Source of the DNA: Solibacteraceae bacterium | GTDB taxonomy: Bacteria > Acidobacteriota > Terriglobia > Bryobacterales > Bryobacteraceae | Length of the DNA stretch: 64,000 bases | Direction of reading: 5' to 3' | Assembly (NCBI GenBank): GCA_026984795.1 | Contig: JALSRK010000057.1 | Coordinates: 62,001-126,000, forward strand | In this document: positions 27,672 to 37,800 of the stretch, piece after piece | Layout: each line of letters begins with the position of its first letter | Numbering within the stretch: the first letter of the stretch is position 1 | Notes under the pieces: model-generated | The model's input: only the letters and a program-made list of their open reading frames with translations | The model's database searches: none | What the model was told of the DNA's origin: nothing | Position numbers and translations under genes: made by a program

Positions 27672-29747
27672 ATGCGGCGAAGGACCACCGGAAACGATCG
27701 GGGATTCTCAAGGCGTGCGCTGCTCGTGGGGGCGGCGGGGTTGGCCCCGGCCGGCCGGGCGGCGCGGGCGCCGGTGGGTGAGCAGGCGGTTCTCGACAAT
27801 CTGGAGCGGCGGGCGCGGGAAGCGCTGGCGTCGATCCGGCACGCGCGCACCGCCGCGGAAGCCGACGAGGCGAGGCCGCGGCTGCGGCGGCTGCTCAGGG
27901 AGTCGCTCGGCTTCGAGAAGCTGCCGTGGCCGCCGGAGCTGGGGGTGAGGACGGTCGGGGAGCTGCGGGAGCGCGGTTACCGGATCGAGAAGCTCGTCTG
28001 GGAGACGTTGCCCGGGGTGCCGGTTCCGGCGCACCTCTATCTGCCGGAGAAGCTGAGCGGGAAGGCCCCGGCGATCCTGTTCTACACGGGCCACTGGTGG
28101 CCGGACAGCAAGTCGCGGGAGAACTTCCAGGCCTTCTGCATCAACATGGCGCGGCTGGGCTTCATGGTGCTGACCTTCGACGCTTTCGGCCAAGGCGAAC
28201 GGGGCGTGTCGCGGCGCGACCACCGGCGCACGGAGTTCCTGCCCGCGGGCGTCTCCCAGCAGGGCCTGGCCGAGTATGAGACCCGGTGCGCGCTGGAATA
28301 CCTGTGGTCGCGGCCGGAGGTGGACCGGGAGCGGATCGGGATGACGGGGGCCTCCGGGGGCGGCTACAACACCTGGATCACGGCGGCGTTGGACGACAGG
28401 ATCCGGGTGGCCGTGCCGGTGGTGGGGACGAGCGACTTCTACGAGCAGATCCACGTCTGCCGGCCGCTGGACTGGTACCGGGCGGTGGAGCACTGCCACT
28501 TCGTGCCGCGGCTCATCCGTTACGCGGACAACTACGAGTTCGTGGCAATGACGGCGCCGCGGCCGCTGTTGATCGTGGCGGCCCTCGAAGACCAGAGCTT
28601 CCCGATCGAAGGCGTGCGGAAGGTCTACCGGTACGGGCGGGAGATCTACGGGGCCTACGGAGCGGCCGGGAAGGTGGCGTTTTACCAAGATCCGGCGCCC
28701 CACGGTTACCAGCAAAAGAAGCGCGAGGCGGCCTACGGATGGTTCCTGAAATGGCTGATGGACCGGGGCGCCGGAGGGCCGTTCCCCGAGCCCGCTACCG
28801 AACCCCGGCGGTGGGACGATCCGGCTCTGCGGTGTTTCCCGCCGGCAGAGAACCGGCCGGCGGGGCCGGGCTTCGTGGCGATGGCGGAGAGGCTGGCGCG
28901 GGAGGTGCGGCCGGCGGGCCGACAGATCGATCCCGAAACGGCGTTGGGGGCGGCGCCGCGGCGGCAGCGGTTCGATTCGAAGCTCTCGGCGGCGCGGCGG
29001 CAGCGGGTGACCGTCCCGGTGGAAGAGGACCTGGCGGTGCCGGCGCTGCTGCTGCGGCCGGAGGGCGAGCCGCGGGGGCTCCTGGTGGCGGCCGACGACC
29101 GGGGCAAGGACGAAGCCGCCGTTTCCCCGTTCACCCGCGAAGCGCTGCGGGAGGGCTGGGCGGTGGCGGCCGTGGATCCGCGGGGCATCGGGGAGATGGC
29201 GGTGACCAAGCGCGGCTGGATGTTCGCCGTGAGCCTGCTGCTGGGGGAGAACTTCGTCTGGCGGCAGGCGCAGGATCTGCTGGCGGTGCGGGACGCGCTG
29301 GGCCGGGGCCGGGGGTTCGCGCTGTACGCCCGGGGCCACAACGCGGCGCTGGCGGCGGCCTATGCCGTGGCGGCGGGAGGGCAGGAGCTGCGGTGGTTCG
29401 TCCTGCAGGACGGGTTTCTGACCTACCACGCTTTCATTTCGCGGCCGGCGTCGGCGCGGGCCTCGTTCCAGCTCTTCGGCGCCGAGGACTTCCGGCGCGA
29501 CGTCTACGACCGGGAGATCCCCTACCACTACGTGCCGTTCGATGTGCTGCGGCGCTTCGACCTGCCGCAGTTGCTCGCGGCGGCCGGAGCGCGGGGGCTC
29601 GTCGTCAACCCGATCGACGGGGACTGGCGGCAGATGGTCGAGGGCGAGGCGCGGCGGTGGGTCCCGGCGGGCGTGGAACTGGCCTGCCGGACGGGGATGG
29701 CGGCGGCGATGCAGAAGTTCCGGCGGCTGCTTTCTTCCAGCGCGTGA
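27672..29747 (+). CDS. Exported alpha/beta-hydrolase (acetyl-xylan-esterase-like) with degenerate second domain
   Basis: 691 residues from ATG 27672, which gives a twin-arginine-type leader (SRRALLVGAAGLAPAG). The first half is an alpha/beta hydrolase: nucleophile elbow 'IGMTGASGGGYNTW', acid 'VAALEDQSFPIEG', His in 'DPAPHGYQQ'. It resembles acetyl-xylan esterases/dienelactone hydrolases that de-esterify polysaccharides. The second half repeats the fold, but its elbow reads 'ARGHNAALAA', without a serine, so it is probably inactive. Codon use favours CGG, GCG and GGG more than the neighbouring genes do, and repeats flank it, both consistent with transfer. Confidence 0.75.
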   Translation: MRRRTTGNDRGFSRRALLVGAAGLAPAGRAARAPVGEQAVLDNLERRAREALASIRHARTAAEADEARPRLRRLLRESLGFEKLPWPPELGVRTVGELRERGYRIEKLVWETLPGVPVPAHLYLPEKLSGKAPAILFYTGHWWPDSKSRENFQAFCINMARLGFMVLTFDAFGQGERGVSRRDHRRTEFLPAGVSQQGLAEYETRCALEYLWSRPEVDRERIGMTGASGGGYNTWITAALDDRIRVAVPVVGTSDFYEQIHVCRPLDWYRAVEHCHFVPRLIRYADNYEFVAMTAPRPLLIVAALEDQSFPIEGVRKVYRYGREIYGAYGAAGKVAFYQDPAPHGYQQKKREAAYGWFLKWLMDRGAGGPFPEPATEPRRWDDPALRCFPPAENRPAGPGFVAMAERLAREVRPAGRQIDPETALGAAPRRQRFDSKLSAARRQRVTVPVEEDLAVPALLLRPEGEPRGLLVAADDRGKDEAAVSPFTREALREGWAVAAVDPRGIGEMAVTKRGWMFAVSLLLGENFVWRQAQDLLAVRDALGRGRGFALYARGHNAALAAAYAVAAGGQELRWFVLQDGFLTYHAFISRPASARASFQLFGAEDFRRDVYDREIPYHYVPFDVLRRFDLPQLLAAAGARGLVVNPIDGDWRQMVEGEARRWVPAGVELACRTGMAAAMQKFRRLLSSSA

Positions 29748-29777
29748 GTGGCCAGGAAGATGGGAGACCACCGAGGT

Positions 29778-29873
29778 TCAGAGGGCGCGGAAGATCGCGG
29801 GTACCGACGGGATCGTTGGTCCTGGGCTTGCGGCCTCGATGGCGTCGCGGAGATAGAGTTCGTCACGCCTCGT
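29778..29873 (-). pseudogene. Stub of a HEPN-domain toxin gene
   Basis: Overlapping the end of the MNT gene in another frame, 15 codons read 'TRRDELYLRDAIEAA', very like the start of HEPN (DUF86) proteins that pair with MNT nucleotidyltransferases; the first codon is ACG where ATG would be expected. After this the similarity stops and TGA follows at 29778-29780. It looks like a truncated toxin gene. Confidence 0.4.
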
Positions 29874-30168
29874 AGGCCAGGCGAACTTCGCGGAGGACAG
29901 GGTCGCGCAGCAGGGGCTCGAGGGCCTTCTTCGAAACCAGATCCACTTTGCGGCCGAGCAGAGTCGAAAGCTCGCGCATGAGAGCGGCGTATTCGATCAG
30001 GCCTACGGGGGCGCCGGGCTGGAATTCCACCAGGAAGTCTATGTCGCCCTCCGGGCGGGCGTCTCCACGAGCGTGGGAGCCGAACACGGAGAGTTCCTTG
30101 ACGTGACACCGGCGGCAGATCTGCGCGATTCGCGCAGCCGGTAAGACGAAGCCGCTCGGCAGAGTCAT
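29863..30168 (-). CDS. MNT-type minimal nucleotidyltransferase (antitoxin-like)
   Basis: 101 residues. 'VFGSHARGDARPEGDIDFLV' is the GSx10DxD signature of the Pol-beta-superfamily minimal nucleotidyltransferase, with both metal-binding aspartates kept. Such proteins are antitoxins of HEPN/MNT pairs, in which they inactivate the HEPN ribonuclease by adding AMP. Here only a stub of the HEPN gene remains, so this is an orphan antitoxin, possibly still active. It lies inside the repeat-flanked segment. Confidence 0.82.
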   Translation of the reverse strand: MTLPSGFVLPAARIAQICRRCHVKELSVFGSHARGDARPEGDIDFLVEFQPGAPVGLIEYAALMRELSTLLGRKVDLVSKKALEPLLRDPVLREVRLAYEA

Positions 30169-30276
30169 CGATTCTCATCGTAGTCCGTGGGACCCGTTTC
30201 TGCCCCGGCGGGAGGCGGCGAATCAACGCCTCCGCCGTGACGGGAGGTGTGCCGGCGGCGACCGGCCTGCGGGGTC

Positions 30277-30415
30277 CCGGTTGCGCTCCCGCAGAGCCGG
30301 CCTCCATCTCGCCGGTGACTGCCAGCCCGAAGGAACCCGCCGGCCAAGACAACGATTTTTCAGCCAACGGCAACCTGTCGCTGTTTTCGTTGTCTCAACA
30401 CGGGGGTCCATACCA
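30277..30415 (+). repeat. 139-bp dispersed direct repeat, copy B
   Basis: Second copy of the repeat at 27448-27586, 2.83 kb downstream, same orientation, two mismatches. The pair flanks the hydrolase and MNT genes. Confidence 0.9.
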
Positions 30416-30423
30416 CCATACCA

Positions 30424-30472
30424 GGGGTCACTGTCCCCGGATTTAGGGAAAGGGGTGACTGTCCCCGATTTT
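30424..30472 (+). repeat. Twin short repeats with GACTGTCCCCGATTT motif
   Basis: ggggtcactgtccccggatt and ggggtgactgtccccgattt lie 28 bp apart and run up to the glucarate dehydratase stop. Their reverse complement (aaatcggggacagtcacc) matches the motif that opens the 26.8-27.3 kb tandem repeats, save for one or two bases. Confidence 0.7.
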
Positions 30473-30474
30473 GT

Positions 30475-31779
30475 CTACCAGCGCGGCACGACCCGCCGCC
30501 AGTTCGGATCCACGTGCTTGCGCATCTCGGCCTCGTCATCGCGCTGGCGGTAGGGGAGCTTGTGGTACCGCTGGGTGAGCCGGGCGATCTGGTCGTGGTC
30601 GAGATCCACCCCGAGGCCGGGCTTGTCCGGAATGCGCACGCAGCCGTTATGGAACGGGATCCTCCCGCCGGCCACCACTTCGTCGGCTTCGTACTGCCAT
30701 GGGTAGTGCGTGTCGCAGGCGTGGGTCAGGTGGGGCATTGCCGCCGCGGCATGGGCCATCGCCATGAGGCTGACGGCGAGATGGTTGTTCGAATGCATCG
30801 ACACGCCCATCCCCAGCAGCTCGCACAGGAACGAGAGCCGCGCGACGTTCCGCACGCCGCCCCAGTAATGCGGGTCCGACAGCACGATCTGCGCGGCGTC
30901 CTTGCAGTGGGCCTCCGGAACGTGGTCGAAACAGGTGACCGCCACGTTCGAGGCCAGCGGCGTCTCGATCCCCTTCTCGAGCAGCCGGTGGCGCACCTGC
31001 GCCATGCCGTCCAGCCCCGGGGCCGGGTCTTCCAGATAGCCCCCGCCGGCGAGTTCCTCCTTGAGCGCCTCGCCCACCCGGACCGACGTCTCGATGGTCC
31101 AGGCGCAGTTGGGATCGATCCGCAGCGGGTAGTCCGGCCCGAATTCTTCCCTCAACAACCGGATCGTCTCGATCTCCCGGTCCGGCTCCAGCACCCCGCC
31201 CTTCAACTTGATCTCGCGGAACCCGTACTGCTCGATCATCCGGCGGCACTGGCCCACAATTGAGCGCGCGTCCAGACACTCGCCCCAGGCGTCCTCGCGC
31301 TCGTCGTCATCCAGCCCGCCGCCGCCGGCATCCTTATAGAAGAGATAGGCCGAGAACGGGACCTCGTCGCGGAACCGCCCGCCCAGCAGATCGCACACCG
31401 GCTTGCCTGCCGCCTTGCCGATGATGTCCAGGCAGGCGATCTCGATCGCCGCGAAGGTGCGCGCCGGCTTGTCGAGCGGATTCTCGCCCGGGACCAGATG
31501 CGTCTGCGTCCGGTCGCCCTCGGCCTCCGCCTCGGCGGCCATATCGCACCACAGGCTCGAGAGCTGGAACGGATCGCGCCCCTCCACGCGCTCGCGGACT
31601 TCTCCGAGCGCCTCCAGCGGCCCGTCGCCGCCGTAGGTCTCGGCAACGCCGGTGATGCCGTCGGTGGTCTCGAGCTCGACGATCGTCCTCAGCGCGTAGG
31701 GCGCGTGGCGCCCGTAGGAACTCCGTAGCGGCGGATCGGCGACCGCCACCGGGTGCAGGCGCAGTCTGGTGATTTTCAT
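30475..31779 (-). CDS. gudD: Glucarate dehydratase (enolase superfamily)
   Basis: 434 residues, close to the usual 440-450. It has all the active-site landmarks: KxK 'REIKLKGGVLEP', metal ligands in 'RIDPNCAW', 'YLEDPAPG' and 'LASNVAV', and the catalytic 'MHSNNHLAVSL' typical of glucarate dehydratase. The enzyme removes water from D-glucarate (or L-idarate) to give 5-keto-4-deoxyglucarate, for sugar-acid catabolism in the cytoplasm. A second enolase-superfamily gene lies divergently at 32235. A 43-codon basic ORF sits 28 bp upstream on the same strand. Confidence 0.85.
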   Translation of the reverse strand: MKITRLRLHPVAVADPPLRSSYGRHAPYALRTIVELETTDGITGVAETYGGDGPLEALGEVRERVEGRDPFQLSSLWCDMAAEAEAEGDRTQTHLVPGENPLDKPARTFAAIEIACLDIIGKAAGKPVCDLLGGRFRDEVPFSAYLFYKDAGGGGLDDDEREDAWGECLDARSIVGQCRRMIEQYGFREIKLKGGVLEPDREIETIRLLREEFGPDYPLRIDPNCAWTIETSVRVGEALKEELAGGGYLEDPAPGLDGMAQVRHRLLEKGIETPLASNVAVTCFDHVPEAHCKDAAQIVLSDPHYWGGVRNVARLSFLCELLGMGVSMHSNNHLAVSLMAMAHAAAAMPHLTHACDTHYPWQYEADEVVAGGRIPFHNGCVRIPDKPGLGVDLDHDQIARLTQRYHKLPYRQRDDEAEMRKHVDPNWRRVVPRW

Positions 31780-31807
31780 CGGAGACGGGGGAGCCGGTAT
31801 GCCGCGG

Positions 31808-31939
31808 CTACTTGCGCATTCCCGGCCGGGGATTTTTCAGCTTCGTCTGCCGCAGCTTCCTCTTCCGGCGCTTGGGCTTGCTGATGATGAAGGTGCCGCT
31901 GCCCATGTAGCGGGCTTGGTAGAGTCTCTCTTCAGCCAA
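31808..31939 (-). CDS. Small basic protein (43 aa), unannotated
   Basis: A TTG-started ORF of 43 codons with an AGAGGAGAG ribosome site about 8 nt upstream. The protein begins [20 protein letters not shown] and then turns strongly basic ([20 protein letters not shown]). Third codon positions are mostly G/C, as in neighbouring genes, which supports coding. Such a basic tail suggests RNA or DNA binding; some small ribosome-associated proteins look like this, but I cannot name a family. It may be co-transcribed with gudD. Confidence 0.5.
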   Translation of the reverse strand: MAEERLYQARYMGSGTFIISKPKRRKRKLRQTKLKNPRPGMRK

Positions 31940-32234
31940 ACTGACAACTCTCCTCTTTTCAAGAATTCAGAGAACCTCATCCATTGTACCCCAGCCCCGG
32001 CGCGGGCCTTCGCCATGGCCTGTGCACCCGCCTTCGGCTGGCTTTCCCCGGCGGGCCGGGGACGCTGTTGCTGTCCGTCCCCGCGATCGGGCCCCGTTCT
32101 GGTCAGCCGGCCCGCCGCACCGCCGTGAAGCGGGAGCGCCTCCCGCCCACCAGCACCCGCGCCACTGTTCCCGCCCACCCGGACAGGCGGAACCGTATCC
32201 GGGTGCCATACTATTGTGCCCAGGAGGTTCCTAC
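31940..32234. other. Intergenic region between divergent enolase-superfamily genes
   Basis: A minus-strand TACAAT at 31984-31989 could be the -10 box for the small ORF/gudD transcript; no good -35 is seen. Nothing else is recognisable. Confidence 0.3.
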
Positions 32235-33518
<1,284 letters not shown>

Positions 33519-33682
33519 CGCTACAGCGTTGCTCCCCGGCCCGTGCGGCGCGCGTCCGGCGGTGGTTCACACCGATCTCCTTTCCACACGACGTCGGCCT
33601 CTGCTGGGCACGCCTCGTCTCGCCCAGCGCTGACCGGTCCTCCCCGGAGGTCTCCAACCGGGCAACCGGGAAGTGGAAGGCC

Positions 33683-34777
33683 TCATTTCTTCCGAGACGA
33701 GGCTGCTTTCATTGCCTGCTCCTCGGCCAGCTTCCGATGGTGGAGGGCTTTGCCCCTTTCGCCCAGCCGCATGTAAGCGATGGCCAAAGAGGCCTGCGCT
33801 TCAGGGAAGTTCGGCGCCTGATCCACCAACTGAGAGAGCACGGTGACGGCATCCCGGTACCGCCGCAGTTGCACGTACAGACTACCTAGTTGGTACTGCG
33901 CCTTATAAGAGCTCGGGCGAAGCTGACGGGCGCGCCGAAGGTAGGCGAGCGCTTCAGCCGGGCGGCCGGACTCGCGAAGAATCACCCCCAGGTAGAAGTT
34001 CGCCTGGAAGTCGTTGGGATCCCTCTCCAGAGCCTTCCGGAAGGCGACGGAAGCGGCGGAACGATCATTCATTTCCATTCGGACGAAACCCAATTGCGAC
34101 CAGGCGACAGCGAGCTGCGGATCCAACTCGACCGCCCTCTCGAATTCCGCGGCCGCCTCCTCGAGTTCGTCGCCTCGGCTCCGCGCCATCCCCAGCATCA
34201 AATGGCCCGGGGCCGTATCTCCCCGGCGTAGGATCTTGTCCACCAGAAGCTCACCCTCGCGCCAGCGGCCTTGCCGGATATACGCGGTACCGAGCAAGTA
34301 GGCCAGGCTGAGATTGTCACCGTACTTCGTTGCCAGCGGCTCAAGGACTTCAATGACCTTGGCCTCCTCGCCAAGACGGAAGTGGCAGTCGGCCAGCAGG
34401 ATGGCCAGGTCGATATCCCCCGGCCGGACCGTGCGGAGTCGCTCCAGCTGCTCAATCGCCTCAGCCATACGCCCGGACTTGTAATAGGCGAGCGCCAGGT
34501 TTCGGCGGATCATGGGGTGGTCGGAAAGCCCGAGCGCTCGCCGGTATTCGGTGATCGCCTCGTCGTAACGGCCTTCGGCAGCCAACGCCGCGCCCAGGTT
34601 CGAGCGAGCTCCAACATGATTCGGTTGCTTGGCGAGGAGCGCCCGGTACCTCTCGATAGCGGCCTCGAGATGGCCGGCCCGCTGCAGGTTGACAGCTTCG
34701 GTATAGACAGGATCAGGCTCCTGGCAAAGGGCTCCCCCGGCCAGCAGTATTGCGAGAACAACGCGGGAAAACATCAT
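33683..34777 (-). CDS. Exported TPR protein
   Basis: 364 residues with a signal peptide (SRVVLAILLAGGALCQ) and about nine TPRs across the whole mature chain (ARSNLGAALAAEGRYDEAI, NFYLGVILRESGRPAEALA, QYQLGSLYVQLRRYRDA). It is a periplasmic scaffold of unknown partner. The gene follows the TonB-type receptor gene on the same strand, but a strong hairpin lies between. An in-frame GTG at 34786 is an alternative start. Confidence 0.85.
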   Translation of the reverse strand: MMFSRVVLAILLAGGALCQEPDPVYTEAVNLQRAGHLEAAIERYRALLAKQPNHVGARSNLGAALAAEGRYDEAITEYRRALGLSDHPMIRRNLALAYYKSGRMAEAIEQLERLRTVRPGDIDLAILLADCHFRLGEEAKVIEVLEPLATKYGDNLSLAYLLGTAYIRQGRWREGELLVDKILRRGDTAPGHLMLGMARSRGDELEEAAAEFERAVELDPQLAVAWSQLGFVRMEMNDRSAASVAFRKALERDPNDFQANFYLGVILRESGRPAEALAYLRRARQLRPSSYKAQYQLGSLYVQLRRYRDAVTVLSQLVDQAPNFPEAQASLAIAYMRLGERGKALHHRKLAEEQAMKAASSRKK

Positions 34778-34808
34778 TGTCCCCACTATCGCAACACGAT
34801 CGGACGCC

Positions 34809-34839
34809 CGGCGGGCGGCGAAACGTTCGCCGCCCGCCG
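34809..34839. terminator. Long perfect hairpin between receptor and TPR genes
   Basis: cggcgggcggcgaa / ttcgccgcccgccg: a 14-bp perfect stem with a 3-nt loop, 31 bases past the receptor stop. No T-run follows, so it may be a Rho-dependent or attenuating stop rather than a classical intrinsic terminator. Confidence 0.55.
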
Positions 34840-34869
34840 TGACGCCCGCCAGGGGTTGACAAAGGAGGA

Positions 34870-37800
34870 CTAGAAGTAGAACTTCAGCCCCAGCTGCACG
34901 ACTCGCCGGCCGACCTTCTGGCCGACATAACCAAACCGCTCGTTGGTCTGCTTGCCTGTTTCGTCAAACGTCAGATGAAGGTTCGTGTCCCCGTTCCGGA
35001 AGCTGTCCAGCGGGTGATTGATGAAATTGTACGCGGAAAACCGGAACTGGATCCGCTTGGACCCGTCCCCGATCGGGAAGTTCTTGAACACCGAGAGGTC
35101 GTGGCTGAACAGGGCGGGACCGCGCAAGTACGGGAACGTGAAGACCCCGTTATGGCCACGGGACGGCGGCGCAAAACAATCGCCGTTCACGTACTGGCCG
35201 TCCGCCAGGTTCTTGCTAGGGTCGCAAACCAGGAACGGCATCGGCTTGATGGAGTCCGTGCCGGTGATGCTGGTGGCCTTGATGGCGCTCCCGTCGGCCA
35301 GTTGGCCCGACAGGTTGAAATTCACCCGGCCCGAGGCGGCGAGTTCCACGCCGCTGGCGTAGGTGCTGATGCCCGAGATTTGCCAATTGTTCAACACGCC
35401 CCTGATAAACTTATTGGTCCCGTGCCAGTTGGGGACGTCAAGAACGTAGGCGACGTTGAACATGTGCGTGCGGTCATACTTGAGTACTCCGTAGTTGTTC
35501 TCGACGTGAAGGTTGTCAGCCGTGTCGCCGGAGGCGCCCCCGCGAATGCCGAGCACCTTCGAAAAGGTGTAGGCGGCGAACAGGTTCACGCGTCCCATCT
35601 GCTTGGTGAAGGTCGATTGGAGACTGTGGTAGTTGCTCCAGAAACCGTGATTGAGACGGTTGATCGCGCCGTAGTTGGAGAACGGCCGGTAGTCGTTGAC
35701 GTTGCCGTCCGGATTGTCGAGCATGGCGCCTTCAGGCACGCGGTTGATGTTCCGGAGTCCCCCATTCTTGAGCAGATCCCGCCCCGCGTTGCCGACATAG
35801 GCCACTCGGAACATCATGTCCCGGCGGATCCGCCGGCCGATTTCGAAACTCCAGTTGTAGCTGACCGGATGTTTCTTGTCATGGATGTCCACAACGTTGA
35901 TACCGGTGCGGGCCACCTTCGGGGACACGTCGTCGATGTCCTTCATATAGCCGGGTTGCGTTTGATTCGTAGCCCGGGTACCGGCCGGCGCCCCCAAGGC
36001 GCCGCCGTAACGCGTCGGCTCGTTGTAACGGAAGACGCCGAATCCGCCGCGCACGATTGTTTTCGAGTCGCCGAACACGTCCCAGGCGAACCCGAAACGG
36101 GGCTGGAAGTACATCCCGGTGACGTGGCGTCCCGACAAGGGGATGCTCGGATCGATCCCGTGGTATAGCAAACCGGTGAGCTTGCCCCGGTCTGCTGGAT
36201 CGTTACTATAGAGCGATTCGTCAAACACGCCGAATCCGGCGCCTAGCTTCGACTTGTCCGTCCACGGCTGGAAGTGGGCGAAACGAAGACCCATCTCCAA
36301 GGTAAAGGACGGGGTGACCTTCCAACTGTCCTGAACGTAGCCTTCATAGGTGTTGTAGTACTGATACTGCTCGTGGTTCTGGTTCTGTTCAAAATATCTC
36401 TGATAGATGCCCATGAGCTGGTCCGCATACGCGTTACCCGTCGTCAGCGCGTGGTTGGGCCGGAAGTCGAACCGTCCCTGGGTCTTACCTGCGTTCGGCT
36501 GGTCCTGGATGATCTGCTGCCAGTAGAAGCCCATTTTCAGACTGTGGTTGCCCTTGAACAGCGAAAAGTTGTCGGCGCCGGAAATCAGCCATTTCGTCGC
36601 CGAGTACGGCCCCGGAACCAGCCCGCCGCGATTCTGCATGATCGCCAGCCCACGCTGGTTGCGCTGATCTGGGATCTGGTCGATGCCGTTGTCGTAGATG
36701 CCCTCAATCGGGTAGTTCAGATTGGACCTGGCGACGGCGGCTGGATCCACCAGGCTGTTCGGGAAGTCGATAAACGTGTAGCCGAAGATCACCTCGTTCG
36801 TCGCCGTTGGATTGAGGACGTTGGTCAGTGACGCCGAAATGGAATCCGAGCGGTTCTTTCCTTCGATCTCGGACGGGTACGGTACGGATGCGCCGGCGCG
36901 TCCCCAGAGCTGCACCGGGAAGTGCTGCAACTCGCGCTGGAGATTGTACCGCACGAAGAGCTTCGTGTAGTCGCTGATGTTGTAGTCCACTCGGGTGGTG
37001 AACTGGTGCATGTTCTGGTCCAGCAGCAGCGCGTTGACGTAGTTCTTCCCGTTGTTGGTCTTGGGGTCGGCGTTCGGCAACGGAAGCAGGCTTTGCAAGA
37101 TGCGACCCCGCTCTTCCCAAAGCGAAGGCGGGATGACCCCGGCCACAATGCCTTCTCCCACCGGGACCTTTCTCACGTCGGCGCTGCTGAGGCTGGCCAG
37201 ATAAGCGGCGTCGGAAAAATCGCCGTTCCGCATGGCCTCGGTGGGAACGATCGCCTGCAAGACCCCGGTGTCGATCTTCTGCATATAGTACTCATAGCCG
37301 GCGAAGAAAAAGAGCTTGTCCCGGTTGCGGTTGAAACTCGTGCCGGGCAGCAATACAGGTCCGCCGATGTTGCCGCCGGGAAACCGGTACTTGTTCTTCG
37401 GGCGCTCGCGGCCTGCCCGGTTCAGCTCCCAGTCGTTTGAGTTCAACCGATAGTCGCGAGCGTAGATGTAGGCCATGCCGTGGAAATCCTTGCCGCCGGA
37501 CTTGGTCACGGCTTGCATCACAGTCGGCCCTTTGGCATGCTCCGCCGTATAGGTTCCGGTCAGAACCTTGAATTCCTGAACCATGTCCACATTTGGATTG
37601 ACAGGCGTTGCGCAATTGCATCCCGGGTCCGCGGTGTTGGCGCCGTCGGTGACGATGTCCATCGCCTGGCCGTCCTGGCCGTTGGAGGAGAAGTAGCCAA
37701 GGGCGCTCTGCCGTCCGCCGTCTCCATTGCCGTTGATCCCGATGTTTTCCCCGTTGTAACCCGGCTTGTTGACCAGTCCGCTGCCCACCGGTGCCATGCC

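Larger units (their letters stand above)
30169..30474. other. Intergenic segment with repeat copy B and short motif repeats
   Basis: Holds the 139-bp repeat (30277-30415) and two near-identical 21-mers at 30424-30444 and 30452-30472. No gene is supported. Confidence 0.7.
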
